This document shows positions 1 through 4,444 of a DNA stretch of 9,913 nt, piece after piece. The DNA comes from CAZXCQ01 sp964639275 (GTDB lineage: Bacteria; Desulfobacterota; DSM-4660; Desulfatiglandales; Desulfatiglandaceae). Under the pieces are notes generated by a model. It was not told where the DNA came from and did no database searches. It worked only from the letters and a program-made list of their open reading frames with translations. Both the position numbers and the translations under genes were made by a program. Within the stretch, counting starts at the first letter, position 1, and every line of letters starts with the position of its first letter. Location of the stretch: contig CAZXCQ010000234.1 in the NCBI GenBank assembly GCA_964639275.1, positions 1 to 9,913 of the forward strand, written 5' to 3'.

Positions 1-55
1 ACACCCTTCAAAATGGAATCCCCATTGCCCGGCTTTCAAACGGCTAAAGTGTTAC
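1..55 (+). repeat. Dispersed repeat, copy 1 (left window edge)
   Basis: Bases 6-55 match bases 2143-2192 at 45 of 50 positions in the same orientation, and match the inverted arm near 1961-1996 more distantly. Read on the plus strand, the repeat contains a short open frame that runs in from the window edge and ends at TAA (45-47), giving LQNGIPIARLSNG. Copy 2 gives LQNGIPIALFSNG, also ending in TAA. Three of the five differences between these two copies are silent third-position changes, so this may be the tail of a repeated small coding element. It ends 35 bp past the gvpO stop and faces it. Family not recognised. Confidence 0.65.
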
Positions 56-89
56 GCCCGTATGAGAACATAAAGCAATCACGCGCCTA

Positions 90-356
90 TCACGCTTCAC
101 CCTCTTCGGTGTCGATCCTCTTACGCATCTTGGTCCGGCGGAACTCCTGCATGTTTCCGTCTGCGTCAACTTTTGTTTCATAGGTTGCCAGGATATCCAT
201 ACCCTCCGGAATGGAGTGCTTCTCAATGACCTCCAGTGTCACCAGCCATCCATCATCCTCTTTCTCGGCCGACACTGTCGAAGAAATCTCCAGTCCCGTA
301 AGATTGTTCAAATCCGACCGCGCCTTCTGAATCACTTCTCCGATACCCAAGGCCAT
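90..356 (-). CDS. gvpO: Gas vesicle protein GvpO
   Basis: This 88-residue protein matches the GvpO family: a short N-terminal helix, then a conserved core in residues 35-80 with GWLVTLEVIEKHSIPEG, a (M)DILATYE segment, and an acidic-to-basic turn leading into RRTKMRKR. GvpO proteins are small cytoplasmic accessory proteins required for gas vesicle formation in haloarchaea and found in many bacterial gvp clusters; their exact role is not settled. The ATG at 356 has a strong AAGGAGGT site at 365-372, 8 nt away, that overlaps the last codons and stop of gvpG. The gap to gvpG is only 19 nt, so the two are probably translated from one message. It is the last gene of the cluster in this window; no clear hairpin-plus-T-run terminator follows it. 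Confidence 0.9.
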   Translation of the reverse strand: MALGIGEVIQKARSDLNNLTGLEISSTVSAEKEDDGWLVTLEVIEKHSIPEGMDILATYETKVDADGNMQEFRRTKMRKRIDTEEGEA

Positions 357-375
357 TTCCCCTTACCTCCTTCGG

Positions 376-615
376 CTACATTTGCTCCTTGATTTGTCTG
401 ATGGCCTCCAGATGCTCCATCAGCTTGGTCTCATCCCTCTCATATTCATCGTCACTGATCTCCCCCATCTCATAGCGCATCTGAAGCTGCAGAAGCTCTT
501 CATGGACCCTTGATTCGTCGGTCATCTCCTGGATGGCCGCCTCCCTGAGTTTGCTACCCAGCCAGATGGTAAACTTAAGGGGGGCAAACAATATGTCATC
601 GATTATAAAGGCCAT
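376..615 (-). CDS. gvpG: Gas vesicle protein GvpG
   Basis: A 79-residue protein beginning MAFIIDDILFAPLKF. It has the GvpG pattern: a hydrophobic N-terminal helix (residues 3-20, with ILFAPLKFTIWLG), then a charged helical region with EELLQLQMRYEMGEISDDEYE, the typical 'length of helix - GEIS(D/E)(D/E)EY' signature of the family. GvpG is an essential minor assembly factor that interacts with GvpF/L-type proteins and GvpA in characterised clusters. I chose the ATG at 615 because family members begin just before this hydrophobic segment. The frame stays open to an ATG at 672, which would add 19 residues encoded largely by heptad-repeat DNA (625-652). No ribosome binding site lies directly before 615; the nearest AAGGAG is at 674-679. 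The stop (TAG, 376-378) is 19 nt from gvpO. Confidence 0.88.
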   Translation of the reverse strand: MAFIIDDILFAPLKFTIWLGSKLREAAIQEMTDESRVHEELLQLQMRYEMGEISDDEYERDETKLMEHLEAIRQIKEQM

Positions 616-624
616 TTTTTTGAT

Positions 625-652
625 TGCAGAATGCGGCAGGCGGAGTGCAGTT
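625..652. repeat. Heptad array A (4 units), 5' of gvpG
   Basis: Four in-phase 7-bp units of the TGCGGNA/TGCAGNN type. They resemble, in inverted orientation, the CCGCATT array at 3122-3156. The array ends 9 bp before the gvpG start codon. Confidence 0.55.
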
Positions 653-673
653 TGTTTCCCCCTATTGCACATT

Positions 674-679
674 CTCCTT
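674..679 (-). promoter_or_regulatory. Stranded Shine-Dalgarno site upstream of gvpG
   Basis: On the minus strand the sequence reads AAAGGAGA directly before the ATG at 672. That ATG is one base from the AAGGAG core, too close for efficient initiation, while the biologically expected gvpG ATG at 615 is about 58 nt away. A run of four 7-bp repeat units (625-652) lies between. The simplest reading is that repeat DNA was inserted between the original ribosome binding site and the gvpG start. Confidence 0.45.
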
Positions 680-710
680 TAGAGATTCGAGTCGCTGAAC
701 CTGGGTACGT

Positions 711-1067
711 TCACTCTCTTAGATACTTCTTCAACCCATTGAGTATTCGCCCCAATTCTTCTATCTGGCTCTTCATCTCGTAAAATGGTTCGTTTTCAAG
801 AAAGCCCAATTTATATGACACTATTAACAGACTCTCAGTTTCATTGAGAGATCCCATACCAATATCCACAAAACGATTGAATTCCTTTTTTGAAGATCTC
901 CCAGCCCCTTCGGCCAGATTGCTCGAAATGGAAATGACCGCCCTTCTAATCTGGGAGGTTAGGCCATAGATCTCCTCAGCTGGAAAACCTCGCGTTATCT
1001 CATATATGCTTACAGCCAAATCAACTGCCTTTTTCCAGGCCTCAAGGTTTTCATAGGTCTTTGCCAT
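711..1067 (-). CDS. Four-helix-bundle protein (S23/IVP family), copy 1
   Basis: This 118-residue all-helical protein carries the signature of the four-helix-bundle / 23S rRNA intervening-sequence (IVP, S23) family: LEAWKKAVDLA near the N-terminus, SNLAEGAGR at 49-57, and a (S)LNETESLL helix at 73-81. The family shares its fold with Avd, the accessory protein of diversity-generating retroelements. The function of free-standing members is unknown, and no 23S rRNA gene or reverse transcriptase is nearby. The start at 1067 is set by AAGGAGG at 1072-1078; a longer frame opening at 1139 would overlap the end of gvpF/L copy C and run through heptad repeats. It sits 46 nt after that gvpF/L stop. The gene looks AT-richer than the flanking gvp genes, which suggests separate acquisition. 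Any role in gas vesicles is unproven. Confidence 0.85.
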   Translation of the reverse strand: MAKTYENLEAWKKAVDLAVSIYEITRGFPAEEIYGLTSQIRRAVISISSNLAEGAGRSSKKEFNRFVDIGMGSLNETESLLIVSYKLGFLENEPFYEMKSQIEELGRILNGLKKYLRE

Positions 1068-1081
1068 ATTTCCTCCTTCTA

Positions 1082-1109
1082 CTGCCTTCTGCCTACTGCC
1101 CTCCGCCCT
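1082..1109. repeat. Heptad array B (4 units)
   Basis: Four in-phase units on the plus strand: CTGCCTT, CTGCCTA, CTGCCCT, CCGCCCT. It fills the short gap between the stop of gvpF/L copy C and the ribosome binding site of four-helix-bundle gene 1. The same words recur in array I (8433-8467). Confidence 0.65.
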
Positions 1110-1113
1110 CCGG

Positions 1114-1866
1114 TCACCACCGAATACTGATCTCGACAAAGTTGCAGGGGGGGACGGGGCCTACATACTTGAACGTTATTTTTCCGTCATACCGGTTGCT
1201 TGCCTTTTCGACCCTGTCGTCAAATTCCTTTTCTCGATCCCGGTGTACGAGAAAGGCCGTGTTTGTGATCATCTGGCTCCCAAAAGGCCTGTTCTTTTTC
1301 TGCTCCACCCAGACCCCATCAAAAAAGTCCAGGATAGCCCTTTCCTCCCGGACCCTTTTGGCATCAAAGGCCTTCATGACCATCTCTCCCAGGCGTATCT
1401 GGTCGCGGCGGGGGCGTCCCTTTTTTGACAGCAGTCGGTCTCTCAGCAGTCTGATGTCTTTATTCTCTTCAACGATCTCATCAAAGGGGGTCTCCTTGTC
1501 CTTCCACAAGGCCTTGAGTCCAAGCTCTATCTTGTCTCTTACATATTCCAGCGACTCTTTTAGCTCTGTGTGCCGGGCCTTGAGGACCTTCTCACGAATA
1601 GGCCCAATCCCCTCACCCACGGTTCCGAACCTCACAGGCAACATCGGGGAGTTTCTCATCACCTCTTCCATGACCCTCTGATGGGTCAGGGTGTTGGCCC
1701 TCGTGACAGGGTACTTGACAATAGGGGATTCACTCACGACTGCCCCGATCCCCTTATAACACACCGTATGGACCTCATTCTTCTGATCCCCGATCCCGAC
1801 GGGGCCATAATCCCTTTCTTCGTCAGAGGCGACAATTGCGTATATGTAGTGGCCTTGGGTAGTCAT
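1114..1866 (-). CDS. gvpF/L: Gas vesicle protein GvpL/GvpF, copy C
   Basis: A 250-residue GvpL/GvpF-family protein. Visible family marks are the N-terminal strand YIYAIV (8-12), the GIGAVVSESP strand-turn (39-48), HQRVMEEVM followed by MLPVRFGTV (75-83), a central charged helical region (85-180), TNTAFLVHRDREKEFD (201-216), and the C-terminal strand FKYVGPVPPCNFVEI (232-246). Characterised members bind GvpA and are minor wall or assembly components; a GvpF structure shows two domains joined by helices. Copy A (7088-7840) has the same length and nearly the same order of motifs, so the two are paralogues. It differs from copy B in lacking a J domain. No Shine-Dalgarno site precedes the ATG at 1866: heptad array C begins 3 bp upstream and fills that space. 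Whether it acts as GvpF or GvpL cannot be told. Confidence 0.9.
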   Translation of the reverse strand: MTTQGHYIYAIVASDEERDYGPVGIGDQKNEVHTVCYKGIGAVVSESPIVKYPVTRANTLTHQRVMEEVMRNSPMLPVRFGTVGEGIGPIREKVLKARHTELKESLEYVRDKIELGLKALWKDKETPFDEIVEENKDIRLLRDRLLSKKGRPRRDQIRLGEMVMKAFDAKRVREERAILDFFDGVWVEQKKNRPFGSQMITNTAFLVHRDREKEFDDRVEKASNRYDGKITFKYVGPVPPCNFVEISIRW

Positions 1867-1869
1867 GGG

Positions 1870-1925
1870 TCATTGGATACTGGTTGCTCGTTACTCGTTA
1901 CTGGGCACTGGATACTGGATGGTGG
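1870..1925. repeat. Heptad array C (8 units), 5' of gvpF/L copy C
   Basis: Eight consecutive 7-bp units from TCATTGG through ATACTGG, TTGCTCG, TTACTCG, TTACTGG and GCACTGG to ATGGTGG. All end in GG or CG with no phase break. It occupies the place of the ribosome binding site for the gene starting at 1866. Confidence 0.75.
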
Positions 1926-1945
1926 GTATCAATCTAGCCATTCTT

Positions 1946-2074
1946 CTAAGATCCCCACTTGAACAGGGCAATGGGAGTTCCGTTTTGAAGGGCGTATCCC
2001 TGTCTGAGACCGTTAGAGAGCGTTAAGAAATCACGGGAATCGACCTCGCCGAAAACGATAAGACTTTTCCCCAC
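1946..2074 (-). CDS. Possible small ORF inside the inverted-repeat element
   Basis: A GTG-started frame of 42 codons ending at TAG (1946-1948). An exact AGGAGG (2081-2086) lies 6 nt before the GTG. The product would begin GKSLIVFGEVDS and end with GYALQNGTPIALFKWGS. Its last third is coded by the left arm of the inverted repeat, and the same LQNG(I/T)PIA peptide is readable in the two other repeat copies (1-47 and 2137-2184, both plus strand). The good ribosome binding site and the conserved peptide argue for coding. The small size and palindromic setting argue that it may be only repeat DNA. Not recognised. Confidence 0.3.
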   Translation of the reverse strand: MGKSLIVFGEVDSRDFLTLSNGLRQGYALQNGTPIALFKWGS

Positions 2075-2172
2075 ATTCTGCCTCCTATTTACTACCACGG
2101 CGCGTGATTCCTTTACGCTCTCTTACGGACGAGTTTTACGCACTTCAAAACGGAATTCCCATTGCCCTGTTT
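1961..2172. repeat. Large imperfect inverted repeat (MITE-like element or decayed repeat pair)
   Basis: The left arm 1961-1996 matches the reverse complement of 2137-2172 at 33 of 36 positions. Further in, 2010-2035 matches the reverse complement of about 2103-2128 at 23 of 26. The spacers between these blocks differ by 5 bp. The central unpaired part is about 65 bp. The right arm continues outward to 2192 as copy 2 of the repeat at the left window edge. On the plus strand the right arm has an open frame ending at TAA (2182-2184) with YALQNGIPIALFSNG. The element lies in the roughly 390-bp gap between gvpF/L copy C and the unknown gene at 2259. A fold of the transcript into a long hairpin is possible. 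No transposase or target-site duplication was identified. Confidence 0.75.
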
Positions 2173-2192
2173 TCAAATGGCTAAAGTGTTAC
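2143..2192 (+). repeat. Dispersed repeat, copy 2
   Basis: Same orientation as the copy at 6-55, 45 of 50 bases identical, including the shared tail GGCTAAAGTGTTAC. It forms the outer part of the right arm of the inverted repeat. Confidence 0.7.
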
Positions 2193-2258
2193 CCCTGCTA
2201 AATTCCGCTGAGCGCACCCCTGTCGGGAATTGAATGGCGAGGGCGTATTTCACCGCGG

Positions 2259-2969
2259 TCATTTGTCACCGCCTTCAGCCCACTGCGCGCTGAACACTGG
2301 ACTCTGGACCAAATAGCTGGCCAGTTCGTCAAACTCTTTTTTGTCTCCCCCTGAAATGAGAACCCTAAAATAGTCCTTCACTTTCTTGCGACTCTTTAGC
2401 TCCTCCACAAAGATGTCCTCGGCAAGTTTTGGAGCCACCTCATGAAACGCCCCTATAAAAAGAACCCCCGAGTCCCCCTCTGTCAGCGTCTCATTGATGG
2501 TCATGGCGATGAACCGGTCTCTTTTCTCCAAAAGCTTGTCCCTCTCGAACTTATGGCCTATATGTGCAACGGTTTTCTCCCAGGCGGAGCTGTGTTGAGC
2601 CATATGGAGGATTTGATCAAGTTCCTCCTTTAGCAGCTCAAGATCTTCTGTCTTTCTGATCTCTGCCCCTCTCCGGATCAAATCGAGGACGATCTGGTGG
2701 TTTCTGCTTCCTCGCCTGGCCCCTTCTTCAATGATCCTTTGGCCCAACTCGCCACCTGCCATCAACCCGTCCTGATAGACCTTGAGGCGGGTGGCGTCTA
2801 TTGTCCTGAAAAATGCTTCGATGACATCCCAAAAGGCGGCGACCGTCTGTTTGTGCCATTCCCAACGTTTGCTTCCACACACCTCCGCGCTTCTTTTTTC
2901 GATTTCAGGCGCAATGCTCCCCAGATCAGATTCCACGTGTATTACCGGCACATAAATCAGCTTTCTCAT
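2259..2969 (-). CDS. Conserved-looking protein of unknown function
   Basis: A 236-residue soluble protein, no signal peptide or membrane segment. It opens MRKLIYVPVIHVESDLG, a hydrophobic strand followed by H11-E13. A long helical middle (35-145) is rich in charged residues and includes W36EWHK. A C-terminal block has RDRFIAMTINETL (150-162) then GVLFIGAFHEVAPKL (168-182). That arrangement, an RD-containing helix before a hydrophobic strand ending G-A-x-H, is reminiscent of TraB/PrgY or ChaN-like folds, but the similarity is too thin to assign a family. It lies between the J-domain gvpF/L and gvpF/L copy C on the same strand, so it is probably cotranscribed and may be a lineage-specific accessory gene. 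Only a weak GAGGA precedes the ATG at 2969, with heptad array D starting 6 bp upstream. Confidence 0.75.
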   Translation of the reverse strand: MRKLIYVPVIHVESDLGSIAPEIEKRSAEVCGSKRWEWHKQTVAAFWDVIEAFFRTIDATRLKVYQDGLMAGGELGQRIIEEGARRGSRNHQIVLDLIRRGAEIRKTEDLELLKEELDQILHMAQHSSAWEKTVAHIGHKFERDKLLEKRDRFIAMTINETLTEGDSGVLFIGAFHEVAPKLAEDIFVEELKSRKKVKDYFRVLISGGDKKEFDELASYLVQSPVFSAQWAEGGDK

Positions 2970-2974
2970 TATCT

Positions 2975-3037
2975 GGTAGTCCTCGGTCGGGGGTCCGAGG
3001 TCCGAAGCCGGAGGTCCGATGTCTGATGTCTGAGGTC
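2975..3037. repeat. Heptad array D (9 units), 5' of the unknown gene
   Basis: Nine in-phase 7-bp units on the plus strand ending in GTC or GCC, for example CGAGGTC, GGAGGTC, CGATGTC, TGATGTC. In reverse complement they are GACCTCG-type units, the same words seen at 8470-8502 in array I, in the opposite orientation. Confidence 0.75.
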
Positions 3038-3121
3038 AAAAGACGACCGGCATCATTCAGCACTCCCCATTCCCTCCCCTACGGGCTGGAAGCGGGGGCG
3101 TAGGCCCTTACGGGCCGGAGG

Positions 3122-3156
3122 CCGCATTCCGCATTCCGCACTCCGCATTCCAAAAT
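3122..3156. repeat. Heptad array E (4-5 units), 3' of gvpF/L-J
   Basis: In-phase units CCGCATT, CCGCATT, CCGCACT, CCGCATT and a weaker CCAAAAT. The array ends 2 bp before the stop codon of the J-domain gvpF/L. Just left, 3080-3120 holds GC-rich DNA with a short GGCCC-TTAC-GGGCC hairpin and words shared with the direct repeats at 4332-4426. No T-run follows, so it is not a convincing terminator. Confidence 0.65.
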
Positions 3157-3158
3157 CC

Positions 3159-4190
3159 CTACCCGGCTCCCGGTTGCTCCACAGGCCTGACACCCACCCA
3201 CCCCTTGATATCCGCCTCCCCAAAGGAACACCGCTCCCCCTGGCAATAGTCCCTGAGCACTTGATAGGCCTTGCTGATGCTTTCAAATCTCTTCTGGGCC
3301 TCCAGATCGCCGGGGAACTTGTCAGGGTGAAATTTCCTGGCCAACTTCCAGTAGGTCTCCTTGATTTCCATCGGCGTGGACTCTTTTCCCAGGCCCATCA
3401 CCTCTCTGGCCTGGTTTACCTCTCTAAAGTCCACCTTGGCGATCTCGAATGTCCTGAAACTGTAAGGCGGTAAGGGGCCTACGATTCTGAAATTGATGAT
3501 GTCCTGATAGTGTCTATCCAGTTGCTCCACCCTCCCTTCAAAGATCTCCTCTCTATCCTTCTGGATCAAAAAGGCTGTATTCATTATCATTGAATCATCC
3601 ATGATTGGGTGGTCACGGTGGTCTTCAGACTCCCTCTTCAAGACATCTAGAATAAGAGAGGCACACTCCGCCCTTCTCTTCTCAAGCAATTCTTTGACGA
3701 GTTTTCCCACCCGGATCTTGAGCTCAAAGACCGCGTCAGGGGTCCCGGACGCTGCTTCCTCCTTGAGCGTCTTTATCTCTTTCTCGTCACCGATCTTCTT
3801 CAAAGTCGTCTCCAGATCGCTCCAGAGCGCCGCCACATCAAGCTCTATCTTGTTCGCCATCTTCTTGAGGCTGGCCTTGATCTGGCTATACCCTTCTGTC
3901 AGGGCCCTCCGAAGCTCTTGCTCTCCTTCAACCATGGTTCCGAACTTCACCGGGATAATGTGATAACCTTTCATGATCCTTTCGATAACCGCCTGATAGA
4001 CAGCCAGATTGCGTAGGACGGTCTCTCTGGGGAAAGAATCAAACGGTTCGTAGTTGCAGGTGCTGACAACCGCTGCAATATCCTCATAATGAAAGAGGTT
4101 GACTTCTTTTTCGTCGATGCCCTGCAGGTCCAGACTCATGGCTCCGGTTGAGTTGATAAAACCATAGATGTATTTGCCTTGTCGTGCCAT
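3159..4190 (-). CDS. gvpF/L: GvpL/GvpF protein fused to a C-terminal J domain (copy B)
   Basis: A 343-residue fusion. Residues 1-250 are a GvpL/GvpF protein: KYIYGF (6-11), YEDIAAVVST (35-44), IIPVKFGTM (78-86), a long charged helix region (90-190), MNTAFLIQKDREEIFEGRV (203-221) and FRIVGPLPPYSFRTFEI (234-250). Residues 258-318 are a J domain: helix I with AREVMGLG, helix II with ETYWKLARKF, the invariant HPD at 288-290, then KRFESISKAYQVL as helix III. The HPD motif is what J proteins use to stimulate ATP hydrolysis by DnaK/Hsp70. The inference is that this protein hands GvpA or another vesicle protein to Hsp70. The tail (319-343) is unrecognised. The start at 4190 is set by GGAGG at 4196-4200, 5 nt away; an upstream in-frame ATG at 4232 has no such support. 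It lies 254 nt after the AAA+ gene. Confidence 0.92.
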   Translation of the reverse strand: MARQGKYIYGFINSTGAMSLDLQGIDEKEVNLFHYEDIAAVVSTCNYEPFDSFPRETVLRNLAVYQAVIERIMKGYHIIPVKFGTMVEGEQELRRALTEGYSQIKASLKKMANKIELDVAALWSDLETTLKKIGDEKEIKTLKEEAASGTPDAVFELKIRVGKLVKELLEKRRAECASLILDVLKRESEDHRDHPIMDDSMIMNTAFLIQKDREEIFEGRVEQLDRHYQDIINFRIVGPLPPYSFRTFEIAKVDFREVNQAREVMGLGKESTPMEIKETYWKLARKFHPDKFPGDLEAQKRFESISKAYQVLRDYCQGERCSFGEADIKGWVGVRPVEQPGAG

Positions 4191-4244
4191 GGTTCCCTCC
4201 ATGCTCTTCCTTTGCCTGTCCCCGCGAGGCACGACCGGGCAGGC

Positions 4245-4272
4245 ACTGACCCCTAACCACTGACCACCCTCC
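4245..4272. repeat. Heptad array F (4 units)
   Basis: Units ACTGACC, CCTAACC, ACTGACC, ACCCTCC in phase, in the spacer between the AAA+ gene and gvpF/L-J. These are reverse complements of the GGTCAGT-like words in arrays G and I. Confidence 0.6.
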
Positions 4273-4276
4273 GGGG

Positions 4277-4316
4277 CGCCTGCCCGTCATCGCTCTCGCT
4301 CAGGCGAGGCAGGCGG
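4277..4316. repeat. GC-rich inverted repeat in the gvpF/L-J leader
   Basis: CGCCTGCC at 4277-4284 pairs with GGCAGGCG at about 4308-4315 across a roughly 23-bp loop. Similar GGGCAGGC/GCCTG words also occur at 4214-4244. It could form a stem in the transcript, but there is no T-run. Function unknown. Confidence 0.4.
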
Positions 4317-4331
4317 GTAGACCCCTCCCCT

Positions 4332-4426
4332 CTCTCCGAGCTGTAGGCTCTACGAGCCGGAAGCCGGGCCTGGAAGCCCTCTCTCCGAGCCGGAGGCATC
4401 TACAAGCCGGAGGCCGGGCTGGAAGC
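4332..4426. repeat. Two direct copies of a 46-bp GC-rich repeat
   Basis: Bases 4332-4377 and 4381-4426 are near-identical apart from a few substitutions and two single-base indels. Both start CTCTCCGAGC and end TGGAAGC. The internal word GAGCCGGAAGCCGGGC (and variants) recurs near 3080-3122. The pair fills the spacer just 3' of the AAA+ gene (stop at 4445). The rest of the 254-bp gap holds heptad array F and a GC-rich inverted repeat; no gene is seen. Confidence 0.7.
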
Positions 4427-4444
4427 GGGGCAGGAGGCTGACCA

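Noticed and set aside
711..1067. Diversity-generating retroelement accessory (Avd) or 23S rRNA intervening sequence
   Set aside because: Same fold family, but there is no reverse transcriptase, template/variable repeat pair or rRNA in the window.
1068..1139. N-terminal extension of four-helix-bundle gene 1 to the ATG at 1139
   Set aside because: It would be coded by heptad repeats and overlap the gvpF/L stop; a strong AAGGAGG favours the start at 1067.
1061..1681. Plus-strand open frame of 206 codons across gvpF/L copy C
   Set aside because: Antisense shadow of gvpF/L copy C; Ser/Phe-rich and without family motifs or a ribosome binding site.
3080..3120. Intrinsic terminator at the GGCCC-TTAC-GGGCC hairpin
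   Set aside because: Short stem and no T-run on either strand after it.
3053..3286. Minus-strand frame of 77 codons covering the end of gvpF/L-J and repeats
   Set aside because: Mostly translated repeat DNA overlapping the J-domain gene tail in another frame.
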